Assembly: GCF_030525615.1 (NCBI RefSeq)
Contig: NZ_JAUNEJ010000001.1
Span: 62,001-126,000 of the forward strand
Source of the DNA: Cutibacterium sp.
GTDB lineage: Bacteria; Actinomycetota; Actinomycetes; Propionibacteriales; Propionibacteriaceae
Direction: 5' to 3'
Length of the DNA stretch: 64,000 nucleotides
Of the stretch, positions 9,070-18,263 are shown in pieces. The notes under the pieces were generated by a model that was not told where the DNA came from, ran no database searches, and saw only the letters and a program-made list of their open reading frames with translations. Made by a program: the position numbers and the translations under genes. The stretch's first letter is position 1; every line of letters begins with the position of its first letter.

Positions 9070-10119
9070 TTAGCGTCGGGGATCGATGGCGATCTTCACC
9101 CCGGCGTGGCCGCGTACTGCCTCAACCGCTTCGGTCCACTGGGTCAGTCCAAAGGTATGGGTGACGATCGAGGTCTCATCGATGTCTCCACGGCCCAGCA
9201 TTTCGACCGCCCGGTGGACGTCTGCTCGCCGGGCATTCGATCCCCCCGACACCGTGAGTTCCTGGTAGTGCACAGTATTGGGGGTGATCGTCGCCGTTGA
9301 ACCTTTGGGAAACCCGGCGAACCAGCTCACCCGTCCCCCAGGGGCAGCAAGGTCGAGGGATTGTTCAGCTAGGTCATTGTGTCCAATGGCGACGATGACG
9401 AGATCGGCACCATAACCGTCAGTTCGCTCAGCGACAATCTCGGCGAGGTCATCCGGACAAGTCGTCACGGCTCCCATGGCACGAGCACGGTCGCGTCTAT
9501 CGGCGTGTTTCTCGCACACGATGACCTGCCCCGCCCCGCACGCCAGATTGAGCTGGGTGTGAAGCAGACCAATGGCCCCACCACCAATAATGACGACTGT
9601 CTCTCCGGGGTTGACTCCGCCATGGCGACGGTGCCCGTTGAGGACACAGGAGAGGGGCTCGGCCAGAGCTAATCGGTTCGCTGGCATTTCGGAGGCAACC
9701 GGGACGACATTACCGTGGGAGACCGCTCGGGCCGGCACACACAGCCAGGGAGCCAGCCCACCGTCAATCCCATAGCCGATGAGTTCGCAGTGAGTGCATA
9801 AATGCTCGCGTCCTGTCAGGCAAGCTCGACAGGTGCCGCAGGAAACGACGATGGAAACGGTTGCCTGCTGCCCGACACTCAGCCCTTCGACGCCTGCACC
9901 GAGGCAGGCAATCCGTCCGGCGATTTCATGGCCGAGAGTGACTCCTGGGCGTACCCCGGTGGTTTTCTCACCGGAAATGATGCGCAGGTCGGTGCCGCAA
10001 ATTGTTGTCGCCTCGACCGCCAGAACAACGTCGCCAGGACCCGGCGTAGGAACGGGTTTCTCGGCTAGGTTCACGTTCCCCGGTCCGTTGAGGACCAGTG
10101 CTGGCATGGTGCGCGTCAT
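9070..10119 (-). CDS. Zinc-dependent medium-chain alcohol/polyol dehydrogenase
   Basis: A 349-residue MDR dehydrogenase. Catalytic zinc ligands are in TTICGTDLR and GHEIAGR; the structural-zinc loop has four cysteines (SCGTCRACLTGREHLC). The Rossmann motif VIIGGGAIGLLH binds NAD(P). The ATG at 10119 has GAAGGAGAT upstream. Closest in type to sorbitol, threonine or galactitol-phosphate dehydrogenases. The gene is divergent from a dihydroxyacetone-kinase-type gene, so it likely oxidises a polyol to a ketose that the kinase then phosphorylates; this is inference from context. Confidence 0.88.
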   Translation of the reverse strand: MTRTMPALVLNGPGNVNLAEKPVPTPGPGDVVLAVEATTICGTDLRIISGEKTTGVRPGVTLGHEIAGRIACLGAGVEGLSVGQQATVSIVVSCGTCRACLTGREHLCTHCELIGYGIDGGLAPWLCVPARAVSHGNVVPVASEMPANRLALAEPLSCVLNGHRRHGGVNPGETVVIIGGGAIGLLHTQLNLACGAGQVIVCEKHADRRDRARAMGAVTTCPDDLAEIVAERTDGYGADLVIVAIGHNDLAEQSLDLAAPGGRVSWFAGFPKGSTATITPNTVHYQELTVSGGSNARRADVHRAVEMLGRGDIDETSIVTHTFGLTQWTEAVEAVRGHAGVKIAIDPRR

Positions 10120-10198
10120 GTGATCTCCTTCGTCAGCTCCAGTGTTCCATCGGCAACGCACCGGAGTGGTTCCAATTATCATGAGAACTGGGAAAAAT

Positions 10199-10213
10199 AT
10201 CATCAAGGATGAT
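10199..10213. promoter_or_regulatory. Palindrome in the divergent dehydrogenase/kinase promoter region
   Basis: ATCATC AAG GATGAT is a perfect six-base inverted repeat with a three-base centre in the 116-base region between the two divergent genes. It could be an operator shared by both; no regulator gene is adjacent, so this is a weak call. Confidence 0.3.
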
Positions 10214-10235
10214 GAAAAGACAGGGGGATCAAGCC

Positions 10236-11930
10236 ATGACCCGACTCGTAAACAACGCCGATGATTTTCCGTCCCAGGCCGTCGCCGGACTCGCGAGCGC
10301 CTTCCCGAATCATCTCAGGCCGGTATTCGGTGGAGTCGTTCGTGCTGCACGCACCGACCGCAAGGTAGCCCTCATTGTGGGAGGTGGATCGGGTCACTAC
10401 CCGGCCTTTGCCGGATGGGTCGGCCCTGGCTTCGCTGATGGTGCTGTGTGTGGCAACATTTTCTCCTCGCCCTCTGCCTCCCAGGCCTATTCAGTGTGTA
10501 AGGCTGCGGATCGGGGAGCTGGAGTGCTCATCGGTTTCGGTAATTACGCCGGCGACGTCCTGCACTTTGGGCAAGCAGCTGAAAGGCTTCGCAGTGAGGG
10601 GATCGATACCCGCTGCTTGTTGGTCACTGATGACATTGCCTCAGCGGGTCCGCAGGATCACCTGAAGCGTCGCGGCATTGCCGGAGACCTCCCGGTCTTC
10701 AAGGTGACGGCGGCTGCCTGTGAGGAAGGTTGCGACATTGACGAGGCTGTCAACGTCTTCGAACGTGTCAACAATCGTACCCGTTCCTTCGGGGTAGCTT
10801 TCGCCGGTTGCACCTTGCCTGGGGCTGATGAGCCGCTGTTTCGGATTGAGCCGGGAAAGATGGGTGTCGGGATGGGTATTCACGGTGAGCCGGGTATCCA
10901 TGATGAGACTCTCGGCACAGCCGACGAGGTGGCCGCCATGGTCGTTGATGGTTTGTTGGCTGATCGCCCCGAGAATCCCGGAACCCGGGTCGTCCCGATC
11001 GTCAACGGTCTCGGCAGCACGAAGTATGAAGAACTCTTCGTACTGTGGAATGACATCAGCCGTCACCTTGCGGAGGCAGGACTGACGATCGTCGATCCCC
11101 AGGTGGGGGAATTCGTCACCAGCCTCGACATGGCAGGTGTCTCCCTGACTCTGGTGTGGCTCGACGAGGTCATCGAACCGCTGTGGCTGGCGGCGTGCGA
11201 CACCCCTGCATATCGTCGCGGGACGGTTGGGTCGGTCGATTTTGACACCACCCCGCTGCCTCAAGAAGCTGAGCACGTTTCGGTCACAGCCCCGGGATCG
11301 CACGTTTCCCAAGAGGTCGCCGACCTCGTCGTCAAGGCATTGGAAGCGGTGGTGACAAACCTGTCGACGCGGGCCAAGGAGCTCGGTCAACTCGACTCGG
11401 TGGCCGGGGATGGGGATCACGGCATTGGCATGACTCGTGGATCCAAGGCCGCTCTCGCTGAGGCGAAGCGGGTGAGAAAGGACGGAGCCGGGGCTGCAAC
11501 CACCCTGAATGCCGCCGGTTCAGCCTGGTCGGAGCATGCTGGCGGTACCTCAGGTGCCTTGTGGGGGGCAGTGCTGACTGCCTTTGGTGCAGTCTTAGGT
11601 GATGTCGATCCCGCTAGCGATGACGCTATTCGCCAGGCGGCCCATGCCGCTCTCGACGCCGTGACCAGATTGGGAGGGGCGAAAGTCGGTGACAAGACCA
11701 TGGTTGATGCCATGGACCCCTTCGTGGCGACGTTGGAATCCTCGACGGCTCCGCTGCCAAAGGCATGGCAGCGGGCGTGTCAGGCCGCTGAGAAGGGGGC
11801 TCAGTCGACCGCCGAAGTGACGGCCAAGGTTGGTCGGGCGCGTCCACTGGGCGAAAAGTCCCTGGGCACTCCCGATCCAGGAGCGGTGTCCTTCCACGAC
11901 GTCGTTGCTGCGGTGGGGTCGGTGCTGTGA
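10236..11930 (+). CDS. Dihydroxyacetone kinase family protein (DhaK-DhaL fusion)
   Basis: A 564-residue fused kinase. The DhaK domain (about residues 1-330) contains GGGSGHYPAF and the MGIHGEPG motif, in which His216 forms the hemiaminal with the keto substrate. The DhaL ATP-binding domain (about 355-564) contains AGDGDHGIGM (Asp392, Asp394) and GGTSGALWG. Such fusions use ATP directly rather than phosphoenolpyruvate and phosphorylate dihydroxyacetone, erythrulose or related ketoses. The ATG at 10236 follows AGGGGG. It probably acts with the divergent polyol dehydrogenase. Confidence 0.92.
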   Translation: MTRLVNNADDFPSQAVAGLASAFPNHLRPVFGGVVRAARTDRKVALIVGGGSGHYPAFAGWVGPGFADGAVCGNIFSSPSASQAYSVCKAADRGAGVLIGFGNYAGDVLHFGQAAERLRSEGIDTRCLLVTDDIASAGPQDHLKRRGIAGDLPVFKVTAAACEEGCDIDEAVNVFERVNNRTRSFGVAFAGCTLPGADEPLFRIEPGKMGVGMGIHGEPGIHDETLGTADEVAAMVVDGLLADRPENPGTRVVPIVNGLGSTKYEELFVLWNDISRHLAEAGLTIVDPQVGEFVTSLDMAGVSLTLVWLDEVIEPLWLAACDTPAYRRGTVGSVDFDTTPLPQEAEHVSVTAPGSHVSQEVADLVVKALEAVVTNLSTRAKELGQLDSVAGDGDHGIGMTRGSKAALAEAKRVRKDGAGAATTLNAAGSAWSEHAGGTSGALWGAVLTAFGAVLGDVDPASDDAIRQAAHAALDAVTRLGGAKVGDKTMVDAMDPFVATLESSTAPLPKAWQRACQAAEKGAQSTAEVTAKVGRARPLGEKSLGTPDPGAVSFHDVVAAVGSVL

Positions 11931-12270
11931 CTCAGTGCCGACTGAGACCAGGCTGTGTAACGAGCCTGTCAAATGAGTTCGGTCATGAGCCTGTGTCCGG
12001 CTTCACGGTCACAGGCGGCGGTGTCCAACCAGATCGACGCCTCAGCAGTGATGTCGTCCAGCAGCGACGTCATACCCTGCTCGAACGTGATCGCGCTCTT
12101 CCATGGTTCGGGTGGTGAGGTCTTATGACAGTTGCGGCAATGAGCACTTAACGGCTGTTGTGCTCAGTGGGACGATGGCGTGACGGCAATGTCCCGTGTG
12201 TACGGGCGATGTGGGGAAACGTGCAGCCCCGATGTCGTATTTAGGGACGTTTGGCCGTAAAGTCGCCAGT
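11931..12270. other. Intergenic region upstream of pntA
   Basis: No gene with a recognisable family or ribosome site was seen. It presumably contains the pntAB promoter, but no confident promoter elements can be named. Confidence 0.45.
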
Positions 12271-13815
12271 ATGATCATCGGAATCCCACGGGAGTCACTC
12301 CCGGGTGAGAATCGGGTCGCCGCGACTCCGACGACTGTTCCCGCCCTACTCAAACTCGGCTACGACGTGGTCGTCGAGTCCGGAGCCGGCGACCACGCCG
12401 CTTTGCCTGACCACGCTTACGAAGAGGCCGGAGCTAAAATCGTCGAACCGGGGGAGGCGTGGAAGGCCGACCTTGTGCTGGCCGTCAACGAACCCAACGA
12501 CGACCAGGTCGCGCTTATGCACTCTGGTGCCGTCCTCGTCACCTTCCTCCATCCGCGTCAGGACCTTGCCCTGACCAAGAAGCTGGCTGCCGCTGGCGTC
12601 ACCGGCCTGAGCATGGACATGGTCCCGCGTATCTCGCGCGCTCAGTCCATGGATGCGCTGTCCTCGATGGCCAACATTTCGGGTTACCGAGCTGTCGTGG
12701 AGGCGGCATTCGCCTACGGTCGCACCTTTGGCGGCCAGGTCACGGCTGCCGGCAAGGTTCCGCCCGCCAAGGTCTTCGTTATCGGTACTGGTGTTGCCGG
12801 CCTGGCTGCTTTGGGTGCCGCCAACTCGATGGGCGCAGAGGTCTACGCCACCGACGTTCGTCCCGAGACCGCCGAGCAGGTGCAGTCGATGGGTGCCACC
12901 TTCCTCCACGTGCGCACCGGTGAGTCCGATCAAGGCGTCAGCTCCGATGGCTACGCCAAGGAGACCAGCGACGACTACAACGCCCGTGCTGCCGAGCTTT
13001 ACATGGAGCAGGCCGGCAAGGATGACGTCATCATCACTACGGCTGCCATTCCCGGCAAGCCTTCCCCGAAGCTCATCACTGCCGAGATGGTCGCTGCCAT
13101 GAAGCCAGGCAGTGTGATCGTTGACCTTGCTGCTCTGGGCGGGGGCAACTGCGAACTCACCCAGCCGGGTGAGTCTTACGTCACCGACAATGGTGTGACG
13201 ATCATCGGGTACACCGATCTGCCGTCCCGTCTGCCTGGTCAGGCCAGTCAGCTTTATGGCACCAACCTCGTTAACCTGTTGAAGCTGGCCACCCCCGAGA
13301 AGAACGGTGAGCTCGTCCTCAACTTTGACGACGAGGTTATCCGCACCATGACGGTCTGTCATGAGGGCCAGGTTGCATTCCCACCGCCACCGGTCCAGGT
13401 CGCCGCCGCTCCCAAGCCGGCTGCCAAGGCCGAGTCCGCCACCCCAGTGGTTTCGGAGAAGAAGCCGCGTCCGTGGCCTCAGACCTTCGGAATCGTCGCA
13501 GTGCTGTCAATCGCACTCATCGCGCTGCTCAGCTTCTCCCCGGCAGAATTCGTCAGCCTTTTCGGCACGTTCGCGATCGCCGTGGTTGTTGGCTACTACG
13601 TGGTGTGGAACGTCACCCACGCCCTCCACACCCCACTGATGAGTGTCACGAATGCCATCAGCGGCATCATCATCGTTGGTGCCATCACCCAGCTCGGCAG
13701 TGAATCGTGGGGTATTCGGATCGTGGCCGCCTTGACGGTGCTCATCGCTAGTATCAACATCTTCGGCGGTTTCACGGTTACCCAGCGCATGCTCAAGATG
13801 TTCAGGAAGGCCTGA
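12271..13815 (+). CDS. pntA: NAD(P) transhydrogenase subunit alpha
   Basis: Membrane transhydrogenase subunit that, with PntB, couples proton movement to hydride transfer from NADH to NADP. It has 514 residues, the length of the E. coli alpha subunit. Visible parts: an N-terminal MIIGIPRES start as in the family, the NAD-binding domain with [11 protein letters not shown], a Pro/Ala-rich linker near residues 365-395, and a C-terminal membrane part of about three to four helices. The ATG at 12271 aligns with the family start; upstream in-frame codons do not. pntB follows three bases later. Confidence 0.95.
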   Translation: MIIGIPRESLPGENRVAATPTTVPALLKLGYDVVVESGAGDHAALPDHAYEEAGAKIVEPGEAWKADLVLAVNEPNDDQVALMHSGAVLVTFLHPRQDLALTKKLAAAGVTGLSMDMVPRISRAQSMDALSSMANISGYRAVVEAAFAYGRTFGGQVTAAGKVPPAKVFVIGTGVAGLAALGAANSMGAEVYATDVRPETAEQVQSMGATFLHVRTGESDQGVSSDGYAKETSDDYNARAAELYMEQAGKDDVIITTAAIPGKPSPKLITAEMVAAMKPGSVIVDLAALGGGNCELTQPGESYVTDNGVTIIGYTDLPSRLPGQASQLYGTNLVNLLKLATPEKNGELVLNFDDEVIRTMTVCHEGQVAFPPPPVQVAAAPKPAAKAESATPVVSEKKPRPWPQTFGIVAVLSIALIALLSFSPAEFVSLFGTFAIAVVVGYYVVWNVTHALHTPLMSVTNAISGIIIVGAITQLGSESWGIRIVAALTVLIASINIFGGFTVTQRMLKMFRKA

Positions 13816-13818
13816 TCC

Positions 13819-15240
13819 ATGACGTCAACACTTCTTATTGCCCCGATGGCCGGGTCGTTGGCGAATTTCGTCGACGCTTCCTTCATCGTTTCGGGTCTGC
13901 TGTTCATCTTCGCCCTTGCCGGCCTGTCCAAGTTCGAGACCTCCAAAAAAGGCAACGCCTACGGCATTCTCGGCATGGTCATTGCGATCGTCGCCACGAT
14001 TGTTGCCTTGGTGAAGTTGCCGGGTTACACCCCGGTGTCCTTGGTCTTGCTCTTCGTCCCGATGTTGATTGGTGGCGGCATCGGCGTGTGGAAGGCTCTC
14101 AAGGTCGAGATGACGGGAATGCCTGAGCTTATCGCTCAGCTGCACTCCTTCGTCGGCCTTGCAGCTGTTCTCATTGGTTTCAACGCCTTTGCCGAGGAAG
14201 GGACCAGGGCCACCACTTTCCAGCTCTCTGAAATCTGGATCGGTATCTTCATCGGTGCTCTGACCTTCACGGGTTCTTTGGTTGCGTGGGGCAAATTGTC
14301 GGGTAAGGTTCCTTCAAAGCCGTTGACCCTGCCTGGTCGCAACTGGATCAACCTTGGCCTACTAGTCGTCATCATCGGTTGTGGAATCTGGTTCTCCAAC
14401 GTCTCCGGTGGAATCGCCTGGCTGCCGCTAGTCCTGCTTACACTGGCCTCTCTGTTCCTCGGTTTCCATCTCGTCGCTGCCATCGGCGGCGCGGACATGC
14501 CCGTTGTCATCTCGATGTTGAACAGCTACTCCGGTTGGGCGGCAGCCTTCTCCGGGTTCAGCCTCGACATCCCGGTGCTCATCGTCACCGGTGCCTTGGT
14601 GGGCTTCTCTGGCGCAATCCTGTCGTACATCATGTGCAAGGCCATGAACCGTTCCTTTGTGTCGGTCATTCTTGGCGGCTTCGGTGACGCCCCGGCTGTG
14701 GAAGGTGACGGTCCGGCTGGTGAGGTTACCGAGATCAAAGCTGACGAGCTGGCCTCTCAGCTGTCGGAGGCCTCCTCGGTCATCATCGCTCCTGGGTACG
14801 GCATGGCCGTGGCTCAGGCCCAGTACCCGGTGGCTGAGCTGGCCAAGAAACTGCGGGATAAGGGAGTGGACGTCAAGTTCGCGATTCACCCAGTTGCTGG
14901 CCGTTTGCCCGGTCACATGAACGTTCTGCTTGCTGAAGCCCATGTGCCTTACGACATCGTGATGGAAATGGACGAGATCAACGACGACTTCGCTGACGCC
15001 GATGTCGTCTTGGTCATCGGAGCGAACGACACCGTTAACCCGGCCGCTATGGATCCTGGTACCCCGATTTCGGGTATGCCGGTTCTCCATGTGTGGGAGG
15101 GTCACGAAGTCGTGGTTTTCAAGCGGTCCATGAAGCCCGGTTATGCCGGCGTTGAGAACCCGCTGTTCTTCGCCGACAACACCAGGATGCTCTTTGGTGA
15201 CGCCAAAGCTAGTGTTGACGCCCTTGTTGCAGCGCTGTGA
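13819..15240 (+). CDS. pntB: NAD(P) transhydrogenase subunit beta
   Basis: Partner of PntA, 473 residues. The N-terminal half is a bundle of membrane helices; the C-terminal domain binds NADP, with [32 protein letters not shown], the [14 protein letters not shown] motif and [10 protein letters not shown], all strongly characteristic. AGGAAGG lies just upstream of the ATG. Transcription ends at the strong hairpin at 15287-15325. Confidence 0.96.
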   Translation: MTSTLLIAPMAGSLANFVDASFIVSGLLFIFALAGLSKFETSKKGNAYGILGMVIAIVATIVALVKLPGYTPVSLVLLFVPMLIGGGIGVWKALKVEMTGMPELIAQLHSFVGLAAVLIGFNAFAEEGTRATTFQLSEIWIGIFIGALTFTGSLVAWGKLSGKVPSKPLTLPGRNWINLGLLVVIIGCGIWFSNVSGGIAWLPLVLLTLASLFLGFHLVAAIGGADMPVVISMLNSYSGWAAAFSGFSLDIPVLIVTGALVGFSGAILSYIMCKAMNRSFVSVILGGFGDAPAVEGDGPAGEVTEIKADELASQLSEASSVIIAPGYGMAVAQAQYPVAELAKKLRDKGVDVKFAIHPVAGRLPGHMNVLLAEAHVPYDIVMEMDEINDDFADADVVLVIGANDTVNPAAMDPGTPISGMPVLHVWEGHEVVVFKRSMKPGYAGVENPLFFADNTRMLFGDAKASVDALVAAL

Positions 15241-15286
15241 GGTGATCTGCCAGGCCTGATTCACTCGGCCACGTCTAGTAGTATCC

Positions 15287-15325
15287 GACGCCCGCGATCA
15301 TGATTGATCGCGGGCGTCGTTTTGT
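15287..15325 (+). terminator. Rho-independent terminator after pntB
   Basis: A perfect 14-base stem (GACGCCCGCGATCA with its complement), a TGAT loop, and GTTTT after it. Confidence 0.85.
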
Positions 15326-15351
15326 GGTGGGTATGGGTTGTACTTGATAGC

Positions 15352-15383
15352 TTGACAAAAATCAGCGGGGGGGGGGGTACCTT
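15352..15383 (+). promoter_or_regulatory. Candidate phase-variable promoter with poly-G spacer
   Basis: A consensus -35 hexamer TTGACA at 15352-15357 is followed by a run of 11 G (15367-15377) and a -10-like TACCTT at 15378-15383. As written the spacer is 20 bases; loss of G residues would bring it nearer to 17. The arrangement resembles promoters switched by slippage in homopolymers. Confidence 0.5.
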
Positions 15384-15454
15384 CAGTGCCACGTTCAAGC
15401 GCGGGGCTTTGGTGTTCTGCGTTATAGGCCGTGATGTTTTGAGGAGAGTCGGCG

Positions 15455-16144
15455 ATGGTCAATCAGAATCAATCGGGGTATCAGAGTCAGCCCGGATTTC
15501 AGAGTACCCAACAGGATGGTGCTACCCAGAGCAATTTTAGTTTCGCTCCAGGGGAGACCAACATTTTTGTTTCGGAGTACACCCCAACCTTGTTGACGCC
15601 GTGGCTGAAGACAGAGCTGACTGTGACAAGTCAGCGATTCTTGGCTCACAAAGCAAACACGGTGTTAGGGATCTTTCCGCTGGGCTACAACGACATCGCC
15701 ATGCCCCTCCAATCTATCTCCGCAGTCAGTTTGAACAAGAAGTTCCATATTGGTCGAATGGTGATCGCACTCATCTTGTTCATGATTGGGTCGGGGATGT
15801 TTAGCAATGGTCATTCCTTTGGTGGTATATTTTTCCTACTGCTGATGGTCGTACTATTGTTGACGACTGTAGATACACAGCTTAATTTATCCAATAATGC
15901 TGGTTCTACTACAGGCATCGGTGTCAGCATTCTTGAGGAGGCGAAGCTGGAGGGTTTCAAGCAAGAAGTCGAGCAGAGGCTCTATGCTGACCGTGCTCTG
16001 CTGATGCATCAGGAATCCTTGCAGCAGGCTACGACGGCTGCGGGAGTTCAGCAGGCCCAGATGTCCGCGCTCTTGGCTCAAGCCCAACTGCAGAACCAGC
16101 TCAACATGGGCCAGCAGCCCAAGGACCAGCCGGATAATCAGTAA
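15455..16144 (+). CDS. Unknown membrane protein with Gln-rich tails
   Basis: A 229-residue protein I do not recognise. Residues 1-30 are Gln/Ser-rich. Residues about 40-90 (TLLTPWLKTELTVTSQRFL through SISAVSLNKK) look like a bacterial PH-like domain. Two hydrophobic helices follow (about 100-140). The C-terminal 60 residues are charged, then rich in Gln and Ala (ALLAQAQLQNQLNMGQQ), probably a coiled coil. GAGGAG lies eight bases before the ATG. It stands alone behind a poly-G promoter candidate, which suggests on-off expression, although a PH-like protein of this type would more likely face the cytoplasm than be a surface antigen. Confidence 0.75.
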   Translation: MVNQNQSGYQSQPGFQSTQQDGATQSNFSFAPGETNIFVSEYTPTLLTPWLKTELTVTSQRFLAHKANTVLGIFPLGYNDIAMPLQSISAVSLNKKFHIGRMVIALILFMIGSGMFSNGHSFGGIFFLLLMVVLLLTTVDTQLNLSNNAGSTTGIGVSILEEAKLEGFKQEVEQRLYADRALLMHQESLQQATTAAGVQQAQMSALLAQAQLQNQLNMGQQPKDQPDNQ

Positions 16145-16591
16145 TCCTTAAATGAGTGGGGTAGCTTCGATGGGGCATCATGCGAGCCGGGTGGCTTTAT
16201 CTATGTCGCATCTGCCTTAGGGCGTGTTTGGTGAATCAAATACAAGACTGTGACCATCAACCTCTACGCCCTCGTTTGCGGGGAGCCGGTAAGCCGTACT
16301 CTAGATGGGACCGCTGTAACAGTCATCCGCCCATGCGGCCGACAAAGACACCCTTATAATTCCGGGATTTGGTGCCTCACTATTTCTACGCCCGCCGCGT
16401 GTTTGGTGCGGGGTGGCTGCTGAGCTTGGTGCAGGCCGGACACATGGAACAAAAGCGTGTCGTTCGGGAACCATATCGCGTGAATCCCACCTCTCAGCTT
16501 GGTCAGCGCACTTTACCATCGCGTCCCACGTCAACGGGACGGTTAAGGTCGCTGTCATGGCTTGTCACCCGGCAATCTCCGCACTCTTGTT
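16145..16591. other. Non-coding or decayed region before fic
   Basis: No convincing gene. It contains one copy (16253-16280) of a 28-base repeat whose second copy is beyond fic at 17882-17909. The rest looks like decayed coding DNA without a recognisable family. Confidence 0.5.
16253..16280 (+). repeat. 28-bp direct repeat, left copy
   Basis: Starts ACCATCAACCTCTACGCCCT and is identical over 28 bases to 17882-17909. The two copies bracket the fic gene and an ISL3 relic. Confidence 0.85.
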
Positions 16592-17362
16592 TCAGGGTAA
16601 CCGGGGGCTGATATGTGTTTCCTCCATAGCTTTAGCGAAAGATTCGGCAATCGGCATGTATTTTGCCCTGAATCGGTCTTGTGCCGTCAAACAGGTGTCG
16701 CGGAGCCAGCCACGCTCGGAGGAGAAGTTGTTAAGACCTCGCAGGTAATATATGCGCAGATCATCGGTGATGATGAAGGGGATGATGTCGTTGCGCAGGC
16801 ACTCCTTGAACATCAGCAGCCGTCCGATGCGCCCGTTACCGTCGCTGAACGGGTGAATCTTCTCGAAGTCCACATGAAACTTCAAAAGGTTTTCAAAATC
16901 ATGTATCTCAGTGTCCTCGTATTTCGACAGGAGCCTATCGATCTCGCCCGAGACCTTATCGGGCGGCGTAGTCGGGGCATCCATGTCGCCAATCACGTTT
17001 TCGAATCGCTTGTACGTTCCCACTGAGTACGTGGGGTTCCTTTCCTGTGTCGTGTCCCTCTTCAACCTGGCATGAAGCGAGAACAGCATTTTTTCGTCAA
17101 TCGGATCATTGCAATGGTCAAGCATGTCATCGAACGCTTGGAAATGGTTCATGGCTTCCAGAATGTCATCCAGAGGCACGTTCTCGACGCTGATAGCCCT
17201 GCGTCCGAACACCATGCGTGTCTGCTCGGCTGTCAGACGGCTTCCCTCCATATGGTTTGAGTTATAAGCGAAATCGCACTGTATCATCTTGTAAACACTG
17301 TTGTCGATGCCGTCTTCACGCTGACGCAGCAGAACAGCAAGGAGAGTATTGCAATCGATCAT
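16592..17362 (-). CDS. Fic family protein (AMP-transferase type)
   Basis: A 256-residue Fic-domain protein, expected to transfer AMP (or another nucleotide part) to a hydroxyl of a target protein. The active-site motif HPFSDGNGRIGR is complete at residues 170-181, with catalytic His170. An N-terminal autoinhibitory motif of the form S-x-x-x-E-G is present (SNHMEG, residues 35-40), so Glu39 should clamp ATP binding: a self-inhibited class II Fic protein rather than a two-protein toxin-antitoxin pair. ATG at 17362 with GGAGAGG upstream. Flanking DNA is AT-rich and bounded by a 28-base direct repeat, suggesting acquisition. Target unknown. Confidence 0.92.
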   Translation of the reverse strand: MIDCNTLLAVLLRQREDGIDNSVYKMIQCDFAYNSNHMEGSRLTAEQTRMVFGRRAISVENVPLDDILEAMNHFQAFDDMLDHCNDPIDEKMLFSLHARLKRDTTQERNPTYSVGTYKRFENVIGDMDAPTTPPDKVSGEIDRLLSKYEDTEIHDFENLLKFHVDFEKIHPFSDGNGRIGRLLMFKECLRNDIIPFIITDDLRIYYLRGLNNFSSERGWLRDTCLTAQDRFRAKYMPIAESFAKAMEETHISPRLP

Positions 17363-17619
17363 GGCTGGTCGCCTCTCCGCATGAGTATTTCCAATAGTTA
17401 TATTCTACTATATTTCTACCATTGAGGCAAAACAACGGTTTGGGATATTCCTAACTACAGCTGCTCGGAAAGCAGGTGTATGGGAGTGTGGCTACACTCT
17501 CTGTGCTTGCTATTCTTCTTTTTCAACCTCCTAATAATCTGAATAGTCCTTAACCAACTCGCGCCCGCAGAATCGTGGTAAACACGCGTTCGTTACCGGT
17601 TCTTCGCAAAGTGAGGGTG

Positions 17620-17720
17620 TAGATGTATCGGATACAAAACCGCCGCCGAAGAAGTCCCCGAAACGGTTGCGGTCATGGCACCGTTCCGTATGGTTGGTGA
17701 GGCCCCGGATGCCGGGTTCA
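17620..17720 (+). pseudogene. ISL3-family transposase fragment
   Basis: Translation gives GYKTAAEEVPETVAVMAPF, which corresponds to the DDE transposase segment that in intact ISL3 elements reads like GFKTAAAEELPDAVAVMDPF. Only this piece is recognisable. A homologous fragment is at 37786-37930. Confidence 0.6.
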
Positions 17721-17881
17721 CCAGCGGCTGTATGGACGTGCAGGTTCTGTCCTACAACGCCTTGCGAACAGCCGCCCTCGCGGCTCTACTGTTGCGCCAG
17801 TCTTGGACGGCGCAGGCGTGCAGATGTGGCCCAGCTACACACGTGGCGCAACTGCACGACAGGAAAGGCCCCGAGCGTCAC

Positions 17882-17909
17882 ACCATCAACCTCTACGCCC
17901 TCGTTTGCG
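17882..17909 (+). repeat. 28-bp direct repeat, right copy
   Basis: Identical to 16253-16280 over 28 bases; flanking bases on both sides differ. Confidence 0.85.
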
Positions 17910-17983
17910 AAGAACAAGATTGACACCCCGTTCGCTCTCCCGTTTGCGATGAGCCCCATGACCCACTATGAGAAGACCAACAG

Positions 17984-18018
17984 GTTCATGTCCCAGACGA
18001 GATCACTGGGACATGAAC
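17984..18018 (-). terminator. Hairpin downstream of the 18 kb membrane protein gene
   Basis: A perfect 13-base inverted repeat (GTTCATGTCCCAG and its complement, nine-base loop) 11 bases past the stop of the minus-strand gene. There is no T run, so terminator function is plausible but not certain. Confidence 0.55.
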
Positions 18019-18028
18019 ATCTAGCCGG

Positions 18029-18259
18029 TTACTTGTTGGGGTTACCACTATTCTTAGACCGTCTTTTGAGAATGACGTAAGATACCCCTGCCGCGACACC
18101 ACCGAATGCAAAACAAAGTAGCGTCAAACCGAAGCTTGCGCACAACCTCAAAAAACTGAACTCTAAGCCAAAAAAGAAGGGGATGGATTGCACGATCAGA
18201 GCTCCAATCAACGCAACACCAATTACGCTGATTATCCTTTGTCGACTGGACATTTTCAT
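18029..18259 (-). CDS. Small two-helix membrane protein, possible immunity protein
   Basis: A 76-residue protein of unknown family: short basic N-terminus, two hydrophobic helices (about residues 8-26 and 38-62) and a basic Lys/Arg-rich tail. ATG at 18259 begins five bases after the stop of the upstream secreted-protein gene, so the two are probably co-expressed. Small membrane proteins in this position often give immunity to a co-encoded bacteriocin; here that is only inference. Confidence 0.7.
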   Translation of the reverse strand: MKMSSRQRIISVIGVALIGALIVQSIPFFFGLEFSFLRLCASFGLTLLCFAFGGVAAGVSYVILKRRSKNSGNPNK

Positions 18260-18263
18260 ACGA

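Larger units (their letters stand above)
17363..18028. other. AT-rich promoter region and decayed DNA
   Basis: The first 90 bases are AT-rich and probably hold the fic promoter. Further right are the ISL3 relic near 17620-17720, the right copy of the 28-base repeat (17882-17909) and a hairpin at 17984-18018. No intact gene. Confidence 0.55.

Noticed and set aside
12346..13362. Long minus-strand frame inside pntA
   Set aside because: Shadow of the conserved pntA coding frame; no ribosome site or recognisable product.
17882..17909. tRNA-derived attachment site at the 28-base repeat
   Set aside because: The repeat does not match a tRNA 3' end and no integrase gene is nearby.
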